A DNA stretch of 64,000 nucleotides from a candidate division KSB1 bacterium (GCA_024655945.1 JANLFK010000003.1:1-64000); one strand, 5' to 3'. Counted from the first letter of the stretch, positions 6,640 to 15,931 are shown. The notes: generated by a model not told the origin, from the letters alone. Numbers and translations are program-made.

Positions 6640-7651
6640 GCACTGCTTCCTTTCCTTCTCCTTCTGCGACCTGTTCCTGTCCCATGAAGAACGCCATGCA
6701 GCGCCGCAGTCCCTCGGCAAAGTCAGTCTCCGGGTTGTAGCCGAGATACTGTCGCGCCTTACCGATATTGGCCAACGAGTGCTTCACATCACCAAGCCGC
6801 GGTTCGGCGTAGACCGGCTCCACACTCTTCCCCAACAGCTCATTGAGCAGGCGCACCAACCCGTTGATGGTCACCCGTCTGCCATAGGCGATGTTGAACA
6901 CCTCGCCGGAACACTCCTCAGCCCCGGCTTCGCACGCCAACAGATTCGCCTGCACCACATTGCCCACGTAGGTGAAATCCCGCGACTGCGTGCCGTCACC
7001 GTACACGGTCGGCCGCTGCCCCTTGGCAATGAGCCTGATGAACTTGGGGATCACCGCCGAGTACTGCGACGCCGGGTCCTGGCGCGGCCCGAACACGTTG
7101 AAGTAGCGCAAGCAGACGGTCTCCAAACCGTACAGCCGGGTGAAGACCTGGCAGTATTTCTCTCCGGCTAACTTGGACACCGCATAAGGGGAGAGCGGCT
7201 TGGGCAGCATGTCCTCGGTCTTGGGCAGCGTCTCCAGGTCGCCGTAAATGGACGAGGAAGAGGCGTAGACAATGCGTCTCACCCCAGTCTCCTTGGCGGC
7301 GTTGAGGATGTTCAGCGTGCCCACCACGTTCACTTCGTTGCTGGTGATGGGATCCTTAACCGACCTGGGCACTGACGGCAGCGCCGCCTGATGCAGGACA
7401 AAGTCCACGCCTTCCGCCGCCTCGCGCACGATGTGGTAGCTGCGCACATCCCCTTCGATGACCTCCAGGCGGCCGGCAAAATCCGCCTGCGGCTGTTCCT
7501 CGCGCAGGATGGCAAGCAGCGCCGCGAGGTTCTCGCGTTTGCCGGTGGCAAAGTTGTCCAGCACGCGCACCCGGTCGCCGCGCCGCAGCAGCTCTTCCAC
7601 CAAATGCGAGCCGATGAATCCGCCCCCGCCGGTGACCAAATAGAACGCCAC
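6632..7651 (-). CDS. NAD-dependent UDP-sugar 4-epimerase (SDR family)
   Basis: An extended short-chain dehydrogenase/reductase of 339 residues, closest by motif to UDP-GlcNAc or UDP-GlcNAc-uronate 4-epimerases of the WbpP type. The Rossmann motif TGGGGFIGSH is at residues 7-16, VLDNFATGKREN follows, ASSSSIYGD precedes the catalytic YAVSK (about 155), and FGPRQDPASQYSAVIPKFI is characteristic of this subgroup. It prepares the nucleotide sugar acted on by the downstream fusion enzyme, whose start it overlaps. Exact substrate unknown. Confidence 0.9.
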   Translation of the reverse strand: MAFYLVTGGGGFIGSHLVEELLRRGDRVRVLDNFATGKRENLAALLAILREEQPQADFAGRLEVIEGDVRSYHIVREAAEGVDFVLHQAALPSVPRSVKDPITSNEVNVVGTLNILNAAKETGVRRIVYASSSSIYGDLETLPKTEDMLPKPLSPYAVSKLAGEKYCQVFTRLYGLETVCLRYFNVFGPRQDPASQYSAVIPKFIRLIAKGQRPTVYGDGTQSRDFTYVGNVVQANLLACEAGAEECSGEVFNIAYGRRVTINGLVRLLNELLGKSVEPVYAEPRLGDVKHSLANIGKARQYLGYNPETDFAEGLRRCMAFFMGQEQVAEGEGKEAVHG

Positions 7652-7661
7652 CCTTTCCTCC

Positions 7662-8243
7662 TTAGCCCCGCAGGGGGAGCCCCATGGCGCGCCAGCGTGC
7701 GGCCCACTTGGCGGCGGACTTTTCGCCCCCTTGGCAGGCGGCCACCCGCACCAACTTGCCCTGCTCCACCTCCACCAGCAGCGACTGGCCGGTCACCCCC
7801 ACGTTGAGCGCCACCTTCTGCCCGCAGCGAAAGTCCACCAACTCCCCTTCCACGCCGGCCAGCGGCCCCTCGACGATGCGCACGCGGTCGCCATAGTGCA
7901 ACTCCTGGCTCAGCTCAAAGCTCGTCTTGCTGGCAAGCAGGGTGCGCACCGCCTCGATCTCTTCATCGCGCACAGGGGTAGGCTGGTTACCGATGGACAC
8001 GATGCGCACCACGCCCGGCACGCTGAGCACGTCGTAGCGTTTGAAGTAAGAGATGTGGGCAAAGATGTAACAGGAAAAGAGCGGCACCTCCACGTATTTG
8101 CGCCGGTCCTTCCACTGGTGCAGGGTGCGATGCAGGGGCAGGTAGCACTCGACGCCGTTGCCGCGCAGCTGTTTCTCCACGCGCTTTTCGTGGCGCGGTC
8201 GGGTCACAAATGCGTACCAGTAGGGGTCTGTCTGGTTAATCAT
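7662..8243 (-). CDS. UpxY/NusG-like transcription antiterminator
   Basis: A specialised NusG paralogue of 193 residues. The N-terminal NGN domain has YWYAFVTRPRHEKRVEKQL followed by VECYLPLHR and VPLFSCYIFAHI; the C-terminal KOW domain has YGDRVRIVEGPLAGVEGEL. Proteins of this type (UpxY, LoaP, RfaH) ride RNA polymerase and suppress termination in long polysaccharide operons. Here it lies third in the operon, not first, between the autokinase and sugar genes, with 264 non-coding bases upstream in which I see no promoter or obvious ops/JUMPstart element. The ATG at 8243 is the first before the NGN homology. Confidence 0.9.
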   Translation of the reverse strand: MINQTDPYWYAFVTRPRHEKRVEKQLRGNGVECYLPLHRTLHQWKDRRKYVEVPLFSCYIFAHISYFKRYDVLSVPGVVRIVSIGNQPTPVRDEEIEAVRTLLASKTSFELSQELHYGDRVRIVEGPLAGVEGELVDFRCGQKVALNVGVTGQSLLVEVEQGKLVRVAACQGGEKSAAKWAARWRAMGLPLRG

Positions 8244-8507
8244 CAGAGCTTCCCCCTTCTCCGGGCGTGCTACCGCCCTGTCACTTACAGAGAGCCACTC
8301 TCCCTGCAGAACAAGGCACGCGCACTGCCCGCGGCACACCGGCATGCTCACGCCGGGCATGCGTGGAACAATCTCCACATCACCTCATCCCCTCCCAGGG
8401 GCGCTCAGTTGGCGTGGGAAGCGCAACTCCCCGACCGACCCGACCTGCCTCTCCTCACCTGTGGCGCGCCCCGCTTCCCACGCAGCTTGCTCACCTATGC
8501 GGCAGGC

Positions 8508-10847
8508 TTACGCGACCTCGCTGCCGCGATGCCTGCGCTTCTTCACCTTTTCCTCCTTCTTCTCCCCGTCGCCGTAGTAGTAATAGCGGTAGTAGTAATA
8601 GTAATAATAGCTGCCGTACATGTTGGTTGCAGTGATCTTGTTGAGCAACACGCCCAACACCGGTGCGTGCACCTGGTCCAACACCTCCTTGGCGCGCAGC
8701 AAGGCCTCGCGGTTGGTGCTCCCGGAGTTGACCACCAGCAGCACGCCGTCGACCAAACGCCCCAAGAGCGACGCGTCCGTCACCGCGATCACCGGGGGAC
8801 TGTCGAACAGCACCACATCAAAGCGCTGGCGGAACTGTTCCATGCAGGCCTGCATCTGCTGCGAGCCGAGCAGCTCAGACGGGTTGGGCGGCAGTACTCC
8901 GGCCGGCACCACGCTCAGGTTGTCCACCGCCGTGCTCTGCAGCACCTCGTCCAGGGTCGCTTTGCCCACGAGCAGATTGGTCAGGCCCATGTCGCGGCGC
9001 AGGCCGAACAGCTTGTGCAGCACCGGCCGCCGCAGGTCGGCATCCACCAGCACCGTGCGCGTGTTGAGCTGCGCCATGGTGATGGCCAAGTTAGCCACGG
9101 TGGTGGACTTCCCCTCCTTGGGTCCGGCGCTGGTGACCAGAATGGTGCGCACCGGCGTGTCGCTGCGCGCGAACTGGATGCTGGTGCGCAGGCTGCGATA
9201 GGACTCGGCCACCGGCGACTTGGGGCGGAGATGCGTGACCAGGCGCGCCTCGATCAGCCGTGTCTCGTCGTCTAAGCGTTGGCCCGGCCCCTCTTCCGGG
9301 CGCCCGTCCCGCTGCGTGGCACGGATCACCGGAATGGTGCCCATCAGGTTCAGGCCCAGCGCCTCCACGTCCTCAATGCTGCGCACCGAGGTATCCATGT
9401 ACTCCATCACAAAGGCAAAGCCCAAGCCGAGCATCAGCCCGATGATCGCCCCGAGCATAAGGTTCAGCTGCTTCTTGGGCTTTACCGGCGCTAACGGCAC
9501 CTCCGCCCGGTCGATCACGGTCACGTTGCCCAATTGCCCCACCTCGGTGATGCGCGACTCCTGGTACTTTTCCTGCAGCATGACATAGAGCTTTTCGTCC
9601 ACCTGGGCGGCGCGCTGCAGGCGAGCTAACTCCAAGGCTTTCTCCGGCAGAGCCTCCATCTCGCGGTTGAAGCGGTTGACGATCCCCTGCAACGCCTCCA
9701 CGCGCGGCTGCAGCGACTGCAGCTCGGTCTCCACTTCGATCTTGCGCTGGAAAAGGGCGGTGGACACGCTCATGGGGTCGAGCATCTCGGAGGCGGCCAG
9801 GCGCGTGACCTCCTCCTTGAACTTGTCCTTGAGGGCCTCGATCTGCTTCTGCCGCAACAGGATGTCGCTGCGCTTTTCCTCCAAGGCGCCTACCTCCACC
9901 AACTGCGCCATGAACACGGCCAGGCTGGCCTCTTTCTCCGCCAACTGCCGCTTGATCTCCTGCAGGTAAGGGCTGGCCGACACCGCGTCGATGTCAAAGT
10001 GCTGGCGACTCTTCTCCAACTGCTCGTCGATGAACTTGAGCCGCTCCTTGTTTTCGGCAAGAGCCGTCTGCGCTTCCTTAAGCATAGACTCGAACTGTGC
10101 GGCCTTGCGCACCAGCTCTTCCGTTTCCTTATCCAGGGCCACCACCCGCTCGCGCTCCTTGTAGGCACGCAGCGCCTCTTCGGAGCGGCTGAGCTGTTCC
10201 TGAATGAGCCCCAACTGCTCCTCCAAGAACTGCTTCACCTGGCGCACCTCGGCCTGGCTCTGCGCCTGGTTGAACTTCTTGAACTCGTCGGCAATGGTGT
10301 TGGTGACAAAGGCCGCCTCAAAGGCGGAGGGCGCCTCGAAAGAGAGGTTAATCATGTCGCTGCTGCGCACCGGCGTCACCTTGATGCTCGTGCGGATCGC
10401 CTTGATGGCCGCCTCGCGCCGGGCGCGCGCCTCCTCCTCAGGAGAGAGCACCTTCTTAGAGCCGAAGATCCCCAGCCGCCCTCCCCCGCGCTTCTCGCCG
10501 TTCTCTGGCTCGTTGCCTAAGATGCGCAGCGTCGCTGCGTGCGGCGAGGCCTCCAAGCTCTGCACCACCCTCTCCGCCACCGACCGGCTCTTCAAGATCT
10601 CCACCTGGTTGTTGATCATGGTCTCTTTCTTCATGTAGCCGGTGACGTCGAACACCATCCTGCCGACGCCGCCCTCATCCTGGATCATGAGCTTGGCCGT
10701 GCCCTGGTAGATGGGTTCCGCCCGGAAGGTGAAGAAAGCAGTGGACCCCACGACCGCCAGAAAGCAGATGAGGATGATCCACCGCGCCCGATAAAGGACG
10801 CGCATATAGTCCTTCAGGGACACCTGTCGTTGGATAGGCTCTTGCAT
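8508..10847 (-). CDS. Polysaccharide co-polymerase / BY-kinase (Wzc-type tyrosine autokinase)
   Basis: An inner-membrane protein of 779 residues. The Wzz domain begins with QRQVSLKDYMRVLYRARWI and a TM near residues 31-48, followed by a long coiled coil (about 190-400), a second TM near 450-475, and a cytoplasmic kinase with Walker A GPKEGKSTTVANLA, Walker A' VLVDADLRRP and Walker B VVLFDSPPV. It ends with an extreme tyrosine cluster (GSYYYYYYYRYYYYGDGEK, encoded by TAT/TAC triplets) that serves as the autophosphorylation site. Phosphorylation cycling controls chain length and export. The SLBB gene lies directly upstream. Confidence 0.95.
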   Translation of the reverse strand: MQEPIQRQVSLKDYMRVLYRARWIILICFLAVVGSTAFFTFRAEPIYQGTAKLMIQDEGGVGRMVFDVTGYMKKETMINNQVEILKSRSVAERVVQSLEASPHAATLRILGNEPENGEKRGGGRLGIFGSKKVLSPEEEARARREAAIKAIRTSIKVTPVRSSDMINLSFEAPSAFEAAFVTNTIADEFKKFNQAQSQAEVRQVKQFLEEQLGLIQEQLSRSEEALRAYKERERVVALDKETEELVRKAAQFESMLKEAQTALAENKERLKFIDEQLEKSRQHFDIDAVSASPYLQEIKRQLAEKEASLAVFMAQLVEVGALEEKRSDILLRQKQIEALKDKFKEEVTRLAASEMLDPMSVSTALFQRKIEVETELQSLQPRVEALQGIVNRFNREMEALPEKALELARLQRAAQVDEKLYVMLQEKYQESRITEVGQLGNVTVIDRAEVPLAPVKPKKQLNLMLGAIIGLMLGLGFAFVMEYMDTSVRSIEDVEALGLNLMGTIPVIRATQRDGRPEEGPGQRLDDETRLIEARLVTHLRPKSPVAESYRSLRTSIQFARSDTPVRTILVTSAGPKEGKSTTVANLAITMAQLNTRTVLVDADLRRPVLHKLFGLRRDMGLTNLLVGKATLDEVLQSTAVDNLSVVPAGVLPPNPSELLGSQQMQACMEQFRQRFDVVLFDSPPVIAVTDASLLGRLVDGVLLVVNSGSTNREALLRAKEVLDQVHAPVLGVLLNKITATNMYGSYYYYYYYRYYYYGDGEKKEEKVKKRRHRGSEVA

Positions 10848-10871
10848 GGTAAGAACCTCACTGCAGGACTG

Positions 10872-11387
10872 CTAACGTCGCGCCTGCCGGCTGTAATAGT
10901 CGGCCATGAACACGATCTGCACCACCAGGGCGATGCGCCAGACGAATTCGAAGAATTTGCTGACGAAATGGAAAGTGGTGCCCGAGACCACCACGGTGTC
11001 GCCCGGCTTCAGCCTGGGGATCATGGACGCGTCAGCCGATTTGAGAAACTTTTTCACGTCCACCTCGATGACCTGCGGAGCCCCGCCCTCGCCGCTGCTT
11101 GCGCGAATTACCTTGACGCTCTTGATCTTCGCCTCTTCCCGTGGCCCGCCCGCGTAGGAGAGGAGGCTGATGAGGTCGGTATCGTAGGGGACCATGTACT
11201 GTCCCGGCTGCCGGACAAATCCCCACACGTTCACCTGCATGAGGATTTCGTCCTCCCTGCCCAAGAAGTAGCGGGCCGCCTGGGGCGCAGCAAGGCCACC
11301 GGTGGTCTGCTGGGCCAGCGCAAGACCCGCCCACAGGAGCAGGACGCCGCACGCCAAAGCATGGAATGTTCCATGTCTCGTCATCAT
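10872..11387 (-). CDS. SLBB-domain polysaccharide export-associated protein, short form
   Basis: A 171-residue protein with a signal peptide (HALACGVLLLWAGLALA), an SLBB beta-grasp domain (VNVWGFVRQPGQYMVPYDTD then LISLLSYAGGPREEA and RLKPGDTVVV) and a C-terminal hydrophobic segment (WRIALVVQIVFMADYY). The Poly_export domain that precedes SLBB in Wza-type outer-membrane exporters is absent. It may be an accessory partner of the kinase downstream or a reduced exporter; the true Wza would be elsewhere. Two tandem ATGs (11387, 11384) follow a GAGGGAGA ribosome site. It is the first recognisable gene of the operon. Confidence 0.85.
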   Translation of the reverse strand: MMTRHGTFHALACGVLLLWAGLALAQQTTGGLAAPQAARYFLGREDEILMQVNVWGFVRQPGQYMVPYDTDLISLLSYAGGPREEAKIKSVKVIRASSGEGGAPQVIEVDVKKFLKSADASMIPRLKPGDTVVVSGTTFHFVSKFFEFVWRIALVVQIVFMADYYSRQARR

Positions 11388-12820
11388 CACCGTGCCATCT
11401 CCCTCTTGCGCCCCCATCTTGTGCCGATCACTCTCACCGCAATGCCATCCGGCCACGGCTCCCTGGCTCGTGCAGCGTTTCGCGCCGTGCCGTTCCGGCC
11501 TCCGCCCTTGCGACAGCTGGGCGCTCCGCGTCTCGCCACCACGCCCAAAGCTTGCGCCTCTTGCCGCCCGCTCTCTTGCTGCGCGACGATGAGCTCATAG
11601 CAGCTCGCCGTCTCAGCCATCACGCCAGGCCGGAGCGCTCCCGCCCAGCGCAGGGTAGGAGCGGTCGCACGGTGTGGAGCCTTGCCGCAATCGCGGACAT
11701 GCGGTAGCGTGCGGGTGTGCGTACGGCCGCAAGAAATTGTCTTCTGGTGAGAAAGGAGCACTGGCAGGCGGCTGAGCGGTTTATCGTTGCCTGGAGAGGC
11801 GCTCGCGCTGCCCTTGCGGAAAAAGTTGGTGTGCGGCTCCCCCTCATCGTCGCTGCTGCAGGGCGTTGCGGTGTGGCCGTGCGCGGTAGACGGAGTGCGC
11901 GCGCACTGCACCTGGCCGTACCCCAGCCTTTCCCCTGGCCAAGCAGGAACAGCGAGCCTGCGTCGGCTCGTCTGCTCCCCTCTGCTGATCCGCGATCGTA
12001 CCGTCATCGTCATCTGCCTCTACCGGATCGTCAGCTTCACAGCGGTCGCTACTCCAGAGCCAAAGGTCGGTGGCGACCAGAGAACGCCACTCCGACGAAA
12101 ACGTTGACCGTGCCAGGCGCCTCAGGGCACCCTGCGCCTCCCGTCTCACCGCAACCCATCCAACCCTGTTGTGCTCTTGAGGTCCCTCCCCCCTGAAGAA
12201 GAGCGTGAAGATTTGTCCGCATCACCCTGTCCAGGGCTGCAGCGGACAGTAGCGGAACGATCCGGGCACCTGAGAAGAGACTGTGGTCAGGTGCACCAGA
12301 GCACTCCCCTGTTCTCTGAGCAACCCCCTTTGCAGCGCGGCAACCACAGGGGCTCAATGTATGGTTGCCACCGCCAGCGCGCAGGCGGCAAAGAGCACCG
12401 CTGCTCCCAAGGCGAGTGGCGCACCGGTGGAGATGCCGCAGCCGGCGCTCACCCCTGCCGCCGCCACGAGCACCATGATGAGCGCCGCCCGCAGACCAGG
12501 CCGGGGTTGCAACCGCCTCTTGACGGCACCTCTGAGGCTCATCTCAGGCCCCTTGCTCGGTGCAGCCAGTAGCGTTACGAAATCGAGAGCCACCCCTGCC
12601 CACATCCCCGAGTTCCCTTGGCGCCCCGTTTCCCTCAAGGGAGAAAGCAAAGTCCCCGTTCCCCCGCTCGCTCATTGCCACTTGCGCGAGGTACGAAACG
12701 GCCTCTTTGGCCTCGCGCCCACGGGCGCAGCCTGGGGTACTCTCACGTTGTTGGTCAGGGGATCCCCCTGCCAGGAGGAGCCGCGGTGCCTGTCCCGCAG
12801 GCGCACCCGCTTGTGAAAGT
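11388..12820 (-). other. Long leader of the polysaccharide operon, largely non-coding
   Basis: About 1.4 kb separates a strong leftward promoter from the first recognisable gene. I found no protein family, tRNA, rRNA or known riboswitch core here. The longer open frames have proline/arginine-rich composition typical of shadows in G+C-rich DNA. One short frame with membrane segments is listed separately. A small upstream frame (MSERGNGDFAFSLEGN, stop one base before that frame's ATG) is also possible. The leader may carry attenuation signals acted on by the operon's UpxY-like protein; this is inference. Confidence 0.5.
12354..12542 (-). CDS. Possible small membrane protein
   Basis: A 62-codon frame starting MSLRGAVKRRLQPRPG continues with two hydrophobic stretches (AALIMVLVAAAGVSAG and LALGAAVLFAACALAVA) after a basic N-terminus, which would give a small double-pass inner-membrane protein. 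It lies within the leader, and its ATG is one base after the stop of another short frame. I recognise no family, the ribosome site (AAGGGGCC) is weak and alanine/valine-rich frames arise by chance at this G+C content, so the call is tentative. Confidence 0.3.
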   Translation of the reverse strand: MSLRGAVKRRLQPRPGLRAALIMVLVAAAGVSAGCGISTGAPLALGAAVLFAACALAVATIH

Positions 12821-12827
12821 CAAGCGC

Positions 12828-12856
12828 AATATACGAAAGGCGCTGGAAAAAGTCAA
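12828..12856 (-). promoter_or_regulatory. Promoter of the polysaccharide operon
   Basis: On the minus strand TTGACT (12856-12851), a 17-base spacer ending CCTTTCG, then TATATT (12833-12828). This is the best promoter-like sequence in the region and reads toward the SLBB gene. Transcription should start near 12820. It follows the lolA stop and hairpin. Confidence 0.75.
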
Positions 12857-12909
12857 GTAATTTTTTGTGCGGTTACGGAAATGTCACGATCGCAAACCCG
12901 CACCCTCAA

Positions 12910-12924
12910 AACCTCCGGGAGGTT
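12910..12924 (-). terminator. Palindrome downstream of lolA, possible terminator
   Basis: AACCTCCGGGAGGTT, the same palindrome as in the repeats at 1174-1253 and 2004-2081, occurs here singly about 30 bases beyond the lolA stop. On the minus strand it forms a stem followed by TTGAGG, so the U-tract is poor. It separates lolA from the next promoter and could stop transcription or protect the 3' end. Confidence 0.45.
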
Positions 12925-12955
12925 CGCCCACCACGACCGCTCGGTTGCCCCCCGC

Positions 12956-13606
12956 TCACCTCATATCAATCACCTCCGCCTCGGCCGGCGGCTGAAAGGT
13001 GAACAGCGACCCAGCCAGAGTCACATTCAACTCCACGTCCTGCAGCTCATAGAGGTTCACGTTGTCATTCACATCCATCTGCCGCACGCGCAGCGGAATC
13101 CACAGCTTGCCATCCACCCAGAGGGTCACGGCGGTGATGAACTCCTCCCCTTTCGGGCGCAGCTCCACCACGTAGCAGTCGCTGCCGCCGATGGCCTCCT
13201 GGCCTTTCAGCACCGCCGTGTAGCCTTCGGCGTAGCGCAGCATGAGGTCGCGCATCAGCGGCGCGTCCGCCGTCTTGCCCAGTTCGTCGATGATGACCTG
13301 CTTGTTGGCCTTGCTGTAGTTCCACACCGTCTTGCCGTCGGTGACGATGAGCTGGTCATCGGTCTCGATGCGATAGCAGTCGCCCTTGGCCGCAGCCAGC
13401 GAGCCGGAGGTCTTCTGGCTCTCGCCCACCAGCTTCCACTCGAAGATCTGCGTAAAGCGCGCGCGCATGCTCTTCAGGGACTCGAAGGTCGCCCTCACCT
13501 TGCGCACCACCGCCTGCCCGTCCAGCTGCTGCGCCTCTGCCGGCAAGGACAAACTACTCGTCGCCACGAGCACCGCTACCGCCATTTCGTAAAGCCGCCT
13601 GAACAT
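12956..13606 (-). CDS. lolA: Outer-membrane lipoprotein carrier LolA
   Basis: A periplasmic chaperone that carries lipoproteins from the LolCDE complex to the outer membrane. The 216-residue protein has a signal peptide (MAVAVLVATSSLSLPAEA) and LolA features: MRARFTQIFEWKLVGESQKTSG near residue 50, DGKTVWNYSKANKQVIID, and a C-terminal half-barrel ending LFTFQPPAEAEVIDM. The size fits the family. It follows ftsK closely, the common ftsK-lolA order, and is the last gene of the operon before a palindrome and a new promoter. Confidence 0.9.
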   Translation of the reverse strand: MFRRLYEMAVAVLVATSSLSLPAEAQQLDGQAVVRKVRATFESLKSMRARFTQIFEWKLVGESQKTSGSLAAAKGDCYRIETDDQLIVTDGKTVWNYSKANKQVIIDELGKTADAPLMRDLMLRYAEGYTAVLKGQEAIGGSDCYVVELRPKGEEFITAVTLWVDGKLWIPLRVRQMDVNDNVNLYELQDVELNVTLAGSLFTFQPPAEAEVIDMR

Positions 13607-13630
13607 TGTGCTCTGCCTCCGGCAAGTTTT

Positions 13631-15931
13631 CTAAAGCAACCCCATCTCCGCCAAGCCGTCTTCGTCCACTAACACCTCGCGGGCCTTCGCCCCTTCGAAC
13701 GGCCCGACGATGCCGGCCGCCTCCAACTCATCGATGAGCCGTGCCGCCCGCGAATACCCCACTTTCAGTCGCCGCTGCAGAATGGAGACCGAGCCCTGCT
13801 GGTGGGTGACCACGATGCGCGCCGCCTCCGTAAACAGGGGGTCCCGCTCCCGGTCGCCGCGGTAGGCGACTCCCGGCACCTGCTCCTCCAGCCAGGCCGG
13901 CAGCACGAACTTGGGCACCACTTTCGGCTGCCGCTGGATGTGATCGATGAGCCGCGAAATCTCCTCGGTGGAGATGTAGGCGTTGTGCAAGCGAATAGGC
14001 TCGGGAGAGGCCGCCGGCAAGAAGAGCATGTCGCCGCGCCCAAGCAACTGCTCCGCGCCGTTCTGGTCGATAATCGTGCGCGAGTCCACCTTGGAGGCCA
14101 CCTGGAAGGCGATGCGCGCCGGAAAGTTCGCCTTGATGACCCCGGTAATCACATCCACCGACGGCCGCTGCGTGGCCACGATGAGGTGAATGCCCACGGC
14201 GCGGCTCATCTGCGTCAGGCGGGCGATGGGCTCCTCCACCTCGCGCGCTGCGGTGAGCATCAGGTCGGCAAGCTCATCGATGATCAGTACCACATACTGC
14301 AGCGGACGGGCCGGCTGCCCCTCCTTTCCCTTGATCTGACGCCTGCTCACCTTCTGGTTGTACTCCTCGATGTTGCGCACCCCGGCCTCGTTGAGCACCC
14401 GGTAGCGGCGCTCCATCTCCACCTCCAAGCTGCGCAGCACGGCGATGGTGTTGGCGGCGTTGGTCACCACCGTCTCATCCAGACCCTCCAAATAGGTGAC
14501 GTGGTGCTCCTTGAGACGCGCGTAGGCGCTCAGCTCCAAGCGCTTGGGGTCTACCAGCACCAACTGCACCTGCGACGGGTGCGCCTTGAACAGGATGCTG
14601 GCGATGATGGTATTCAGGCATACGCTTTTTCCGGAACCGGTGGAGCCGCCGATGAGCAGGTGCGGCATGGTGGTCAGATCGGCGGTGAAGATCTCGCCGG
14701 AGATGGTCTTGCCCATGGCCATGGTGAGCACCGATTCCGCCTCCTGGAACTGCGGCGAATCGATGACTTCGCGCAAGTAGACCGTGGCCGGCCTGGGGTT
14801 GGGGATTTCGATGCCCACGGCCGCCTTGCCTGGGATGGGCGCGACAATGCGGATGCGGCGCGCGCGCAGCACTAAGGCCAGGTCATCGGCAAGGCTGGTG
14901 AACTGGCTGACCTTCACCCCTACGGCCGGCTCCACCTCGTAGCGGGTGATCACCGGGCCGGGGTTGATCTCCACCACGCGCCCGCGCACGCCGAACTCAC
15001 GCAACCGGGTCTCCAGAAGGCGCGCGTCCTCCAACAGCTCCTCACGGGTGAGCAACACCTCGCGGTCAGGAGGTGCGTCCAGGAGCTCGGGGCTCGGGAA
15101 CTGGTACTCGCGTTCCTCCTCCTCAGGCTGTGGCGCGGGCGGTGGCTGCATTCCGGGGCGGGCCTGCGCCCTGGCCATCGCCAGCTCCAACTGCGCCGGC
15201 CCTAAAGGAGACGGTTCGGCTTCTACCGCCGGCGCCTGCTGGGTGACTGGCCGCGCAGCGGAGGCCACCTGCAGCGCCCCCCTGACCAGCTCCTCTTGCC
15301 GGGTGCGCGTCTTCGCATCCTGACGAGCGACGAGACGACGTTTCCTGAATGACTGCCACCACCCCCTCACCTTGTCGCCCAACCGCGACAAGGTACTGCC
15401 TATGCTCACCTGCGTGGCGGAGATCACCATGAGCATCATCAGGGCGATGAGCAGAATGACACAGCCGGTGAGGCCGAATACCCCAACGATCAGGCGGGCC
15501 AGGAGCAGGCCCAAGGTACCGGCCAGTTCGCTGGCGCGAAAGTCGCCGTCGTGTATGGCCACCTGGGGAAGGGCGAGCAGGATTGCCGCGTAGAAGGCTA
15601 AGGCGACCATGTGCATGCTCCAGCGCCTGGCCGTGGCGCGGGAGCCGTCGCGGAGCAGCACCCATCCCCACAGCGCACAGAGCAGCGGCACCACCATCGA
15701 CGGGTAGCCAATGGTGTAGCGGAAGAGAAAGTAGGAAATGTACGCCCCAGCCAACCCGAGCAAGTTGCGCGCCGAGCCAAAGCTCACCTGGCCCGGGCGC
15801 TCATTGGGGTGATAAGAGATCAAGGCCAACAGGAGCATGACCGCCAAGTAGATGAGCATCACGCCCAGGATTTCCCTGCGGCGCATGGCCACCACCGTCT
15901 CCTCCGGCCGCGGGCGCTTGACCACCCGCAT
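13631..15931 (-). CDS. ftsK: DNA translocase FtsK
   Basis: A septal DNA pump of 766 residues that clears and aligns chromosome termini at division. Four N-terminal TM segments (for example LGVMLIYLAVMLLLALISY and VILLIALMMLMVISA) are followed by a short linker, far shorter than in Escherichia coli. The motor has Walker A GSTGSGKSV near residue 430, Walker B-type LVLVDPKRLEL, IDELADLM, and a C-terminal winged-helix gamma domain (VSILQRRLKVGYSRAARLID). The ATG at 15931 has AGGGAG six bases upstream; a GTG at 15952 overlapping the thiE stop is an alternative start. Confidence 0.95.
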   Translation of the reverse strand: MRVVKRPRPEETVVAMRRREILGVMLIYLAVMLLLALISYHPNERPGQVSFGSARNLLGLAGAYISYFLFRYTIGYPSMVVPLLCALWGWVLLRDGSRATARRWSMHMVALAFYAAILLALPQVAIHDGDFRASELAGTLGLLLARLIVGVFGLTGCVILLIALMMLMVISATQVSIGSTLSRLGDKVRGWWQSFRKRRLVARQDAKTRTRQEELVRGALQVASAARPVTQQAPAVEAEPSPLGPAQLELAMARAQARPGMQPPPAPQPEEEEREYQFPSPELLDAPPDREVLLTREELLEDARLLETRLREFGVRGRVVEINPGPVITRYEVEPAVGVKVSQFTSLADDLALVLRARRIRIVAPIPGKAAVGIEIPNPRPATVYLREVIDSPQFQEAESVLTMAMGKTISGEIFTADLTTMPHLLIGGSTGSGKSVCLNTIIASILFKAHPSQVQLVLVDPKRLELSAYARLKEHHVTYLEGLDETVVTNAANTIAVLRSLEVEMERRYRVLNEAGVRNIEEYNQKVSRRQIKGKEGQPARPLQYVVLIIDELADLMLTAAREVEEPIARLTQMSRAVGIHLIVATQRPSVDVITGVIKANFPARIAFQVASKVDSRTIIDQNGAEQLLGRGDMLFLPAASPEPIRLHNAYISTEEISRLIDHIQRQPKVVPKFVLPAWLEEQVPGVAYRGDRERDPLFTEAARIVVTHQQGSVSILQRRLKVGYSRAARLIDELEAAGIVGPFEGAKAREVLVDEDGLAEMGLL

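Noticed and set aside
5536-6687. 383-codon plus-strand frame opposite the dehydrogenase fusion
   Set aside because: Low-complexity composition (many His, Arg, Leu) and complete overlap with a conserved gene mark it as a shadow.
11387-12013. 208-codon minus-strand frame upstream of the SLBB gene
   Set aside because: Ser/Arg/Thr-rich composition without structure and overlap with the SLBB start suggest chance.
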